Shown here: in pieces, positions 42,612 through 50,008 of the stretch
Layout of the letters: the number at the start of each line of letters is the position of its first letter
How positions within the stretch are numbered: the stretch's first letter is position 1
Assembly (NCBI GenBank): GCA_002005325.1
Contig: CP017315.1
Coordinates: 186,001-250,000, forward strand
Length of the DNA: 64,000 nucleotides
Origin: Candidatus Tokpelaia hoelldoblerii
Lineage (GTDB): Bacteria; Pseudomonadota; Alphaproteobacteria; Rhizobiales; Rhizobiaceae
Reading direction: 5' to 3'
Made by a program: the position numbers and the translations under genes
The notes under the pieces: generated by a model
Databases searched by the model: none
Seen by the model: only the letters and a program-made list of their open reading frames with translations
What the model was told of the DNA's origin: nothing

Positions 42612-43366
42612 AACGGTTTTTGACTTTTGCCTTGTTGCCTGCGTTGCTGGTGCTTGCCGGCACCTGCACCGCCCTTGCTCAGGAAGCGGCAGGCGCGGCT
42701 GGTGGTTTGTCCGAAATATTGCCGCAGGGTGCCAGCGCCAGCGGACGGATTGTCCAGCTTTTCGGGGTGCTTACAGTCTTGTCGCTTGCGCCGGGCCTGC
42801 TGATGATGGTGACAAGCTTTACCCGTTTTGCCATTGCATTTTCCCTGTTGCGTTCCGGCCTCGGGCTGCAAACTGCCCCGTCTAATCTGGTGATGATCTC
42901 ACTGGCGCTGTTTATGACATTTTACGTTATGGCGCCGGTTTTCAACCAGGCGTGGGATGAGGGTGTCGCGCCGCTGGTGGAAAACCGCATTACCGAGCAA
43001 CAGGCGGCGGAGGCGATCAGCGCTCCTTTCCGTACCTTTATGCTCAATGAAGTGCGTGAGCAGGACCTTGCCCTGTTTGAGGATCTGGCTGACCCGTCAA
43101 TGAAGATTGAAGAAAACGGGCCGGTAGATTTTCGTATTCTTGTTCCGGCCTTCATGATTTCAGAATTGAAACGCGGCTTTGAAATCGGTTTTCTGATTGT
43201 GCTGCCTTTTCTGGTGATCGACCTTGTGGTGGCAACCCTGACCATGTCCATGGGTATGATGATGTTGCCGCCGACAGTGATTTCACTGCCCTTCAAGATA
43301 TTGTTTTTTGTTCTGATTGACGGCTGGAATCTGCTTGTCGGCAGCCTGATACGATCTTACAGCTAG
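42608..43366 (+). CDS. fliP: Flagellar export gate protein FliP
   Basis: A 252-aa export-gate protein with a cleavable signal peptide (to about residue 25, ALA) and four helices. LLMMVTSFTRFAIAFSLLRS, LALFMTFYVMAPVFNQAWDE and PAFMISELKRGFEIGFLIVL are the FliP signatures. It ends the flgB-to-fliP unit. Its usual partners fliQ and fliR are at 58079 and 17415. Confidence 0.96.
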   Translation: MKRFLTFALLPALLVLAGTCTALAQEAAGAAGGLSEILPQGASASGRIVQLFGVLTVLSLAPGLLMMVTSFTRFAIAFSLLRSGLGLQTAPSNLVMISLALFMTFYVMAPVFNQAWDEGVAPLVENRITEQQAAEAISAPFRTFMLNEVREQDLALFEDLADPSMKIEENGPVDFRILVPAFMISELKRGFEIGFLIVLPFLVIDLVVATLTMSMGMMMLPPTVISLPFKILFFVLIDGWNLLVGSLIRSYS

Positions 43367-43381
43367 CGCTTTGGCAAGAAA

Positions 43382-43573
43382 AAAGTAAAAAGTGTAAAAT
43401 ACCTCTTTACAATTTTTTTTACTATGGTAAGACTCACCATGGTAACGGGTCGGGAACCTGAATGATTGTCCTGACAGGCATGATGCCAAAGCTGTTACAG
43501 CAACCTGATAATCTTCAGGTTCGCATGTCCCACCAAAAAAAATCTTTAAATGAAATGAAAAGGGACCAAGACT
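43382..43573 (+). promoter_or_regulatory. Flagellin upstream/leader region with three dyads
   Basis: Directly after fliP an AT-rich dyad has core TGTAAA (43391-43396) and TTTACA (43404-43409). Next is ATGGT-N7-ACCAT (about 43424-43440). Near the start codon AACCTGA (43502-43508) pairs with TCAGGTT (43515-43521) with a 6-nt loop. GGGA precedes the ATG. No CAGTTTCGCGCAAG motif is present. FlbT in alphaproteobacteria acts on the flagellin mRNA leader, so the last hairpin is a candidate target. Confidence 0.5.
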
Positions 43574-44671
43574 ATGGGTACAAGTCTTCTTACAAACTCC
43601 GCCTCCATGACCGCACTGAAGACTCTGCGTGAGCTGAGCTCCAATATGGATAATGTGCAGGAGCGCGTTTCAACCGGCAAGCGTGTTAACAAGGCTGCCG
43701 ACAATTCTGCTTACTGGTCAATCTCGTCGATGATGCAGTCTGACAAAAGCACGCTTTCTGCTGTTTCTGACGGTATGGCTCTTGGCAAGAGCCAGATTTC
43801 AACAGCAAATACCGCTGTCAACGCCACCAAGGGAAACCTTGATGAGATTAATAAGAGCCTTGCCACCATTTATGAAAAAGGTGAAGGCGATGTTCAGAAA
43901 ATCCAGAAAGCTGTCGGCGGCAAGCTGAGCGCGATCAAGTCGGCTGTTTCTTCCTCGACACTGGCTGAAAAGAACATCATCGCCAATGAAGGTCAGACAG
44001 TCCGTGTTTCCGGTTCTTATCGCCGTGAAGGTGAGTCAACCTATGTCGATATGATTGAAGTTGGCAGTGATGCGCTGAACTTTGCTAAAAAAGGTGAAAA
44101 TGGCGCTTTGGACTACTCTGAAGGCAAGCTGAAGCTTGCTCTTGCAGGCAGCACAGGTGCCGACGCTGCTCTTAAGGGTGCAATTACAGCTTATGAGGCA
44201 GCCATTGCTCCGACACCGGGCACACCGGGTGACGAGACCAATCCGGCAACCCCTGACACTCCGAAGACTGACACTGAAAAGCGGGCCGCTCTGGCTGCGT
44301 TTAAAGACACATTGTCCGAAGCTGGCTACTCGGTTCAGGATTTTGTTGAAGCAGATCTTTCCGGTGTAAGCGCTGGCGGTCTGGAAGCACTGGGCGGTTA
44401 TCTCCAGGATATCACCACCGAAGTGACACAGAATGTTGTTGCTGCCGGTGCTGAACTTGGTGTTGCTGAAAAGCAGATTGATGACCAGATCGGCTTTGTC
44501 GCCAACCTGATGGACGCTGTTGATCGTGGTGTTGGCGCCATGGTTGACGCTGACATGAATGCAGAATCTGCCCGTCTTGCCTCTTTGCAGGTACAGCAGC
44601 AGCTGGCTATTCAGGCTCTGTCAATCGCCAATCAGAACAGCCAGAACCTTCTGTCCCTGTTCCGTGGCTAA
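43574..44671 (+). CDS. fliC: Flagellin
   Basis: A 365-aa filament protein, the only flagellin in the window. The N-terminal D0/D1 region is TNSASMTALKTLRELSSNMD followed by VQERVSTGKRVNKAADNSAY, and the C-terminal region ARLASLQVQQQLAIQALSIA with NQNSQNLLSLFRG. It lacks Cys. The variable middle (about residues 130-285) contains a Pro/Thr-rich stretch (APTPGTPGDETNPATPDTPK) unlike neighbouring sequence. The codon use of the gene favours T-ending codons such as GCT and is more biased than that of its neighbours, in line with high expression. A terminator follows at 44704. Confidence 0.96.
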   Translation: MGTSLLTNSASMTALKTLRELSSNMDNVQERVSTGKRVNKAADNSAYWSISSMMQSDKSTLSAVSDGMALGKSQISTANTAVNATKGNLDEINKSLATIYEKGEGDVQKIQKAVGGKLSAIKSAVSSSTLAEKNIIANEGQTVRVSGSYRREGESTYVDMIEVGSDALNFAKKGENGALDYSEGKLKLALAGSTGADAALKGAITAYEAAIAPTPGTPGDETNPATPDTPKTDTEKRAALAAFKDTLSEAGYSVQDFVEADLSGVSAGGLEALGGYLQDITTEVTQNVVAAGAELGVAEKQIDDQIGFVANLMDAVDRGVGAMVDADMNAESARLASLQVQQQLAIQALSIANQNSQNLLSLFRG

Positions 44672-44703
44672 CAGACTCCCGTCTGATTTATCTGTCATAC
44701 AGG

Positions 44704-44738
44704 AAGGCCGTGCTTTGCGCGGCCTTTTTGCTTTTTAT
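44704..44738 (+). terminator. Rho-independent terminator after flagellin
   Basis: AAGGCCGTGC (44704-44713) pairs with GCGCGGCCTT (44717-44726), including one G-T pair, with a TTT loop, followed by TTTGCTTTTT. Confidence 0.9.
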
Positions 44739-44855
44739 TAAAACTTTCCAAATATGTAAGGTATATAAATTGTTGCTTTGTATATGAATGGTTATAAATT
44801 GTATTATTGATTCAATAATAAAAAATCAGCTTTTCCCATGAACAAAGAATAAGAA

Positions 44856-44885
44856 CAGTTTGGCACAAGGTTCGCTTCGTAAGAG
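44856..44885 (+). promoter_or_regulatory. Flagellar promoter motif upstream of fliF
   Basis: CAGTTTGGCACAAGG (44856-44870) matches the shared CAGTTTCGCGCAAGG at 13 of 15 positions. TAAGAG (44880-44885) begins exactly 10 nt after CAAG. In Brucella the fliF promoter is a reported direct target of FtcR, whose homologue is encoded at 52074. Confidence 0.68.
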
Positions 44886-44910
44886 TGAATTCAGTTGAGA
44901 TGAATCAATC

Positions 44911-44986
44911 CGGCATGGGAAACCATGCCGCAAAATGCAAAAACGGGTTTTGTTTTTGCAATTGAGTAAAGGGGCTTGCTCCCTTT
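44911..44986 (+). repeat. Three consecutive hairpins in the fliF leader
   Basis: Hairpin 1: CGGCATGG (44911-44918), GAAA tetraloop, CCATGCCG (44923-44930). Hairpin 2: TGCAAAAAC (44936-44944), 7-nt loop, GTTTTTGCA (44952-44960). Hairpin 3: AAAGGG (44968-44973), 7-nt loop, CCCTTT (44981-44986). All lie between the predicted promoter and the fliF start at 45003. Confidence 0.7.
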
Positions 44987-45002
44987 TAATGGAATGTAAA
45001 GA

Positions 45003-46676
45003 ATGCTGGAAAAGCTACAAAGCTTTATAACATCCACGGGGCAGGTCTTAAGCAAGCTCGGTGCGCGTCGTCTTGCCGCGCTGGGGCTGGTTGGTGTTGT
45101 GCTGTTTGGCACAATCCTTTATTCCAGCTATTATCTTACCCGTCCGACGTATGAAACACTTTATATCGGCTTGAGCCGCGATGACGTCAACCGGATGGGG
45201 ATGGCGCTGGGCGAAGCAGGGATTGATTTTGATGTTTCCGCCGATGGCAGCGTGGTGCGTGTGCCGGTTGGCACAGCAGGCAAGGCGCGGATGTTTCTGG
45301 CCGAAAAAGGCCTGCCTACCTCCACCAGCGCCGGTTATGAGCTGTTTGATAAAATGGGTTCGCTCGGGCTGACATCCTTCATGCAGGAAATCACCCGCCA
45401 GCGCGCGCTGGAAGGCGAAATCTCCCGCACAATCCAGGCCGTGCGCGGTGTCAAGGCTTCATGGGTGCATATCGTGCTGCCTGACAAGGGGTCGTTCCGC
45501 CGTGGCGGGACAAAACCGACCGCTTCAGTGGTTGTCCGCACCGATGGCGGTTTTGCCATGGAATCCGCTGCTTCCATTCGCCAGATTGTCGCAGCTGCCG
45601 TGCCCTCGCTTGAGGCCGGGGGGGTTACTGTGATGGATACCAACGGCCAGATGCTGGCTTCGGGCGCGGATACGCTGAATGGCTCGCCGGTGATGATGGT
45701 TTCGCTTGAAAGTCATGTCGCTGCCCGGATGGAAGAGAATATCCGCCGTCAGCTCGCGCCCCAGTTTGGTCTGGGCCATTTTCAGACCAGTGTGCGCGTT
45801 GAACTGGATACCGACCGCCGCCAGATCAAGGAAACAACCTTTGACCCTGATTCTGCCGTACCGCGTTCAAAACGCGAAATCAAGGAAACCGGCAACAGTA
45901 CCAACAGCCGCAACAGCGACGCTGTCAGTGTTGAACAGAATATCCCGCAGGAAGAGCTGGCAAGCGGCGGTGGCGACAGTTCGTCCGACAACCGCGAAAA
46001 GCGTGAGGATATTACCAATTATGAGATCAATTCCAAAACGGTCTCAACAGTCAGTGACGGTTATTCCGTCCGCCGGCTGTCTGTTTCCGTGGTGGTTGAC
46101 CGCGCCAGCCTTATGCCGCGGGATGCCGCAACTCCCCTGCCGCCCAATTTTGTTGAAGACAAGTTGGCCTATGTCCGGCAGACGGTGATCAGCGCGACCG
46201 GCCTTGATCCCAATCGGGGGGATGTTATCAGTGTGACGGCTGTTGATTTTATCGCTTCCGCCATTGGTGCGGATCTTGATGCGCAGCCTGAATCATCCGG
46301 TATGGCATTTTCAACCTATGCTCCTTCATTGCTCAACGGGGCGATCATGGCTGGCGTTGTTCTGCTGGTGCTGCTTCTGGGTGTGCGGCCATTGGTGCGT
46401 GAAGTGCGCAATGCACAAACTGCACTGGCCGGAGCGGATGTGCCCGCACTTGGCGCGGCGGACGGTGCGCCGCAATTGCTGGCGCAGGGCGCAGCGCCGC
46501 AAGTCGCCGCCGGTACCGCTGGTGCGGCAGGTGATATCAATGATTTGCGCAACCGTATGCACAAGCCGCCGCAAGACCGGCTTGAACAGATGGTTGAACT
46601 GGATGAAGAGCGTTTTGTCGGCGTGTTGCGGGATTGGGTGCGCCAGCCGCCAAATGCGCAAACACAGGCGGGGTAA
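45003..46676 (+). CDS. fliF: Flagellar MS-ring protein FliF
   Basis: A 557-aa MS-ring protein with two transmembrane segments (about residues 25-45 and 440-460). Signatures are YETLYIGLSRDDVNRMGMAL, MFLAEKGLPTSTSAGYELFD and ALEGEISRTIQAVRGVKASW. The periplasmic linker NSTNSRNSDAVSVEQNIPQE is followed by EDITNYEINSKTVSTVSDGY. The C-terminal FliG-binding helix is DRLEQMVELDEERFVGVLRD. It heads the fliF-fliH-like-motBC-fliK unit. Confidence 0.96.
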   Translation: MLEKLQSFITSTGQVLSKLGARRLAALGLVGVVLFGTILYSSYYLTRPTYETLYIGLSRDDVNRMGMALGEAGIDFDVSADGSVVRVPVGTAGKARMFLAEKGLPTSTSAGYELFDKMGSLGLTSFMQEITRQRALEGEISRTIQAVRGVKASWVHIVLPDKGSFRRGGTKPTASVVVRTDGGFAMESAASIRQIVAAAVPSLEAGGVTVMDTNGQMLASGADTLNGSPVMMVSLESHVAARMEENIRRQLAPQFGLGHFQTSVRVELDTDRRQIKETTFDPDSAVPRSKREIKETGNSTNSRNSDAVSVEQNIPQEELASGGGDSSSDNREKREDITNYEINSKTVSTVSDGYSVRRLSVSVVVDRASLMPRDAATPLPPNFVEDKLAYVRQTVISATGLDPNRGDVISVTAVDFIASAIGADLDAQPESSGMAFSTYAPSLLNGAIMAGVVLLVLLLGVRPLVREVRNAQTALAGADVPALGAADGAPQLLAQGAAPQVAAGTAGAAGDINDLRNRMHKPPQDRLEQMVELDEERFVGVLRDWVRQPPNAQTQAG

Positions 46677-46690
46677 GGTGACGGGCTGTG

Positions 46691-47491
46691 ATGGCGGACA
46701 AGCAGGCTTTTTCGAAACATATATGGAAAAGCGCAAGCGCTGCAGGGGCCGGGCCGTCGGCTTTGGCGCGGATGCTGAAAGATTTTGCCCCGCGCCTTTT
46801 GCCCGATACCATGGTGGAAGTGCTGCCGCCTGAGGAAAGCAATGCTTCCCCGCAGGATGAAACCCCGGCATCTGCCGGGGAGGTGCAAACGTTGCCGGTT
46901 GAAGAGGCGGAATTTTTTTCTGTTCGGCCAGAAAAAATGGAACCGCTTGTCAGCAGTCAGGCAGGCGCAAACCCGGTTGTTGCCAGGCTGGAACTGGAGG
47001 CGGCCCGCCGGCAGGCTTTTGCCGAGGGCGAGGAGAAACAGCGCTTCGTGATGGAAGAGGCGTTTTCCGCCCGTCTTGCCGCACTGGAAGAAGAACACCT
47101 GGCGACGGTTGAACGTGTGAAAACGCAGGTTCTGTCTGAAGCGGCCGCGCAGTTTGAAACAGGATTGCGGCAGGGATTGCGGGAAATCGAAGCTGCGCTT
47201 TCTGCCCGGATTGCTGATATTCTGGCGGCTTTTGCCGGAGAAAAAATGACACAGGCGGCATTGCGGCAATTTGCCGGGCGTATGGCCGAGGCTGCCTGTA
47301 ACGATGATGAACCATTGACGGTGGAAGGCAGCCGCGCCCTGCTTGAGGCGCTCCAGGCCCTGCCGGAATTTGATACACGCCGTTATACGGTGAAAATAAC
47401 GCAGAGTGATGATATTCGCATTGTGCGGGGTGATCGTGTGGTGTCGACACAGCTTGCGCCTTTGATGAAACGGTTGAAGGAAAGTGTCTGA
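46691..47491 (+). CDS. FliH-like flagellar protein (putative)
   Basis: A 266-aa soluble protein without signal or membrane segment. After a variable N-terminal third comes a helical, coiled-coil part (ELEAARRQAFAEGEEKQRFV; SARLAALEEEHLATVERVKT) and a C-terminal domain (LALLEALQALPEFDTRRYTV is the approximate span; VKITQSDDIRIVRGDRVVST). Size, the A-x-x-x-G-like helix and the position after fliF suggest the FliI regulator FliH, but the match is weak. It overlaps the alternative GTG start of motB. Confidence 0.55.
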   Translation: MADKQAFSKHIWKSASAAGAGPSALARMLKDFAPRLLPDTMVEVLPPEESNASPQDETPASAGEVQTLPVEEAEFFSVRPEKMEPLVSSQAGANPVVARLELEAARRQAFAEGEEKQRFVMEEAFSARLAALEEEHLATVERVKTQVLSEAAAQFETGLRQGLREIEAALSARIADILAAFAGEKMTQAALRQFAGRMAEAACNDDEPLTVEGSRALLEALQALPEFDTRRYTVKITQSDDIRIVRGDRVVSTQLAPLMKRLKESV

Positions 47492-47492
47492 T

Positions 47493-48785
47493 ATGGATGA
47501 TCCTGAAACGCATGGTGAAATTATCATTATACGCCGCGGCCATGAAGGTGAGGAAGAACACCACGGCGGGGTGTGGAAAATTGCCTATGCGGATTTCATG
47601 ACCGCGATGATGGCGTTTTTTCTGGTCATGTGGCTGACCAATTCGGCAAGTGAGGAAACAAAACTCGCTGTTGCCAATTATTTCAATCCATTGAAACTGG
47701 TTGATGTGCGGACGAATACACGCGGCCTCAATGATGTGGCGAACACTCCGGTCACAAATGGCTCGAATGAAATTTCCGGCAGTGATACTTCTGCGCCGGA
47801 AGACGTATCCAGTCAGCTCGAGCGCGACCTTGAAGCCAAAGTGACCTATTATCCGTTTCTGACTTTGAAGGCGATTGCGGGTGATGGCGATATTATGCTG
47901 GAAGGGACCGGCGGCGCGTCTGTTGGTGGTTCGGCTTCCGGCTCGGCAAGCGGTACGGTATCCCGTGATCCGTTTTCGCCTGATTATTATAAAGAGGAAC
48001 CGGCCGTGGATGATACAGTGCAGCAGTATATCGCGGCTGCTGTGGAGGCTGGACGGGCTGGGAATGCAGCACAGACGCAGGGGGAGAAGGAGGATCCTGC
48101 AAAAGCAGACCGGAACGCCACAGAGGCGGCGCTGGTGCAGACAGGAAATGGCGCGGCAGATAAATACTCCGAAAATGTTGCGGATGATAAGGGCGCTGTT
48201 GACGGCAGGGATCTTCCAGGCAATCAAGGCACGTCTGATATTGCAGGGAAAGATGGTGATACAGGTGCGGTTGCGGCGCAGGAGACTGAAAGCGGAAAAC
48301 ATTCCAGCCTTGTTGATGACATCCATGATGACCTGATGAAACTGATGGATATTGAGAAGCCGGACGAAAGCGCGCCACTGGTGCGGGTGACAGAAGTTGA
48401 AGACGGTGTGACGATTGAACTTATGGATAACCGGAATTATGGTATGTTTGCTATCGGCTCAGCCAAGCCTGACAAGAAGATGATAGAAATACTGGATGGG
48501 GTTGCCAGGATTTTAACCAGGCATAAGGGCTGGGTTATTATCAGCGGCCATACGGATGCGCGGCCTTATAAAAACAATCTGCATTATGATAACTGGCAGC
48601 TTTCTTCAGCCCGGGCGCAGATGGCTTATTATATGCTGGTGCGCGGCGGGCTGGATGAAGCGCGTGTGCTGCGGGTGGAAGGCTATGCCGATCGCGATTT
48701 AAAAAACAGTGAGGATCCCAATGCGGCGGAAAACCGCCGCATTGGGGTTTTCCTTAAAATTCCGGCAGGGAAGGATAAGGAATGA
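47493..48785 (+). CDS. motB: Flagellar stator protein MotB with long periplasmic linker
   Basis: A 430-aa stator subunit. One transmembrane helix begins IAYADFMTAMMAFFLVMWL, where the Asp is the proton-binding residue. The OmpA-like peptidoglycan-binding domain covers about residues 310-425 (GWVIISGHTDARPYKNNLHY; LSSARAQMAYYMLVRGGLDE; NRRIGVFLKIP). Between them lies a linker of about 200 residues with a Gly/Ser run (GGASVGGSASGSASG) and acidic repeats, much longer than in E. coli MotB (308 aa in total). ATG 47493 or GTG 47484 may start it. motC overlaps by 4 nt. Confidence 0.93.
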   Translation: MDDPETHGEIIIIRRGHEGEEEHHGGVWKIAYADFMTAMMAFFLVMWLTNSASEETKLAVANYFNPLKLVDVRTNTRGLNDVANTPVTNGSNEISGSDTSAPEDVSSQLERDLEAKVTYYPFLTLKAIAGDGDIMLEGTGGASVGGSASGSASGTVSRDPFSPDYYKEEPAVDDTVQQYIAAAVEAGRAGNAAQTQGEKEDPAKADRNATEAALVQTGNGAADKYSENVADDKGAVDGRDLPGNQGTSDIAGKDGDTGAVAAQETESGKHSSLVDDIHDDLMKLMDIEKPDESAPLVRVTEVEDGVTIELMDNRNYGMFAIGSAKPDKKMIEILDGVARILTRHKGWVIISGHTDARPYKNNLHYDNWQLSSARAQMAYYMLVRGGLDEARVLRVEGYADRDLKNSEDPNAAENRRIGVFLKIPAGKDKE

Positions 48786-50008
48786 CGGGCCGGCGGTTTA
48801 TTGCCTGGGTTCTGGCCGGCGGTATAGCCGGGTTGGGCACGCTGTTTTCAGCGGTTGCTGCTGTAGCGCCGGATGCAGCCTCTCCGGCTATGCTGGTGCG
48901 TTTGTTGCAAATCGGGCAGGATGATGTGGCAAGCGGCCAAAGACAGGCTTTGGCGCAGCAGGCGCGCACCATGAGCGAATTAAGCGGGCAGTTGAGCAGG
49001 ATGGCTGCTGCTGTTTTTGAAGATGAAGCCAATTTTCACGCTTTGCTTATTTATCTGCTTAATGGCGGCGACCGTGATATCGTCAAAGGGATTTTGGCCA
49101 GATTGCCGGAAGAACGCAAGGAACAGCCGCTTGCCCGGGCGGCGCTGGCTTTTTCTGAAAATCATAAAAAAGAACTGATGTCGATAGTCGGGGAAAGCGG
49201 TATTGACAAGATGGCCATGCCGGAGGCTTTGCGCCTGTCAGCCTATCTTGGTACAGTTCCTGATCTTGCAAGGAAAAAACCGCAGCTTGCCTCGGACTGG
49301 CTTGATTATGTGCGCACAGCAGCACCCGGTTCATTGTTTGAGGAGGCGGCAATTCGCCGTCAGCTCAGAATTACTGCCAATCTTGGCGATATTGACAAAA
49401 CCTGCCTGCTGGTGCGCAGTTATGCCAGCCGTTTTGCCAATTCACCTTATGCCTCGGATTTCTGGTCGGAATTTGTCGGTATATTGCCGATGATTGAGCA
49501 CAAGATCAGCAATGAAGCGCTGGAAGCGCTGCTGAAGCCGATCCCCTCGGGCAGGATACAATATATCAGCTGGTTGCAGGTTGCGCGGAGCGCGCTGATT
49601 GACGGGCGCATGGACCGGGCGTTTTTCAGTGCCTCCAGAGCGGAAAAGCTGGCGCAGGATATGGCGCTTGATGACACAACCGCCCGTCTTTATACGGCGG
49701 CGAGCAAAGCTGGCTCGACAGCGGCGTTCGATGCAGCGAAAATTCTGAAAGCCCTGCAGGCTGACCATTTGCATGACAATGACCGCGAATTGCTGATTGC
49801 CGCGCTCACTGTGGCGCAGGGGGTGATCGAGCCGCCGGCTTCGCAAATAAAGGAAGGCCTGCCGCTTTTGCCGGCGGTGGGCGATTCTGTTGTCGGGCAA
49901 GTAACGCCGCCGAACACTGAAGACGCAAATGCGATCGACGAATTTGTCAAAAAAATGCAAAAAAAGCTGGATGATGTTGATGCCTTATTAAAGGAGCAGG
50001 AGGAATGA
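48782..50008 (+). CDS. motC: Periplasmic motility protein MotC
   Basis: A 408-aa protein with a signal peptide (to about residue 27) and an alpha-helical, TPR-like body. Landmarks are ARTMSELSGQLSRMAAAVFE, LIYLLNGGDRDIVKGILARL, LRLSAYLGTVPDLARKKPQL and the C-terminal FVKKMQKKLDDVDALLKEQ. In Sinorhizobium, MotC is an essential periplasmic partner of MotB folded with help of MotE. It is flanked by motB and fliK with 4-nt overlaps. Confidence 0.9.
   Translation: MTGRRFIAWVLAGGIAGLGTLFSAVAAVAPDAASPAMLVRLLQIGQDDVASGQRQALAQQARTMSELSGQLSRMAAAVFEDEANFHALLIYLLNGGDRDIVKGILARLPEERKEQPLARAALAFSENHKKELMSIVGESGIDKMAMPEALRLSAYLGTVPDLARKKPQLASDWLDYVRTAAPGSLFEEAAIRRQLRITANLGDIDKTCLLVRSYASRFANSPYASDFWSEFVGILPMIEHKISNEALEALLKPIPSGRIQYISWLQVARSALIDGRMDRAFFSASRAEKLAQDMALDDTTARLYTAASKAGSTAAFDAAKILKALQADHLHDNDRELLIAALTVAQGVIEPPASQIKEGLPLLPAVGDSVVGQVTPPNTEDANAIDEFVKKMQKKLDDVDALLKEQEE

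Larger units (their letters stand above)
44739..45002 (+). promoter_or_regulatory. AT-rich region upstream of fliF with a 19-bp palindrome
   Basis: The 330-bp gap before fliF has no gene. TATTATTGA-T-TCAATAATA (44802-44820) is a perfect dyad about 35 bp upstream of the flagellar promoter motif at 44856. It may bind a regulator or be a structural AT-rich UP-type element. Confidence 0.55.

Noticed and set aside
43361..43395. A GGCAAG sequence upstream of flagellin as a seventh promoter motif
   Set aside because: Only about 6 of 14 positions match and the hexamer 10 nt after CAAG (AAAGTG) is not -10-like.
46950..48326. A 458-codon minus-strand open frame opposite the FliH-like gene and motB
   Set aside because: Antisense to clear flagellar genes, composition rich in Arg, Ile and Cys with no domain; no ribosome binding site.
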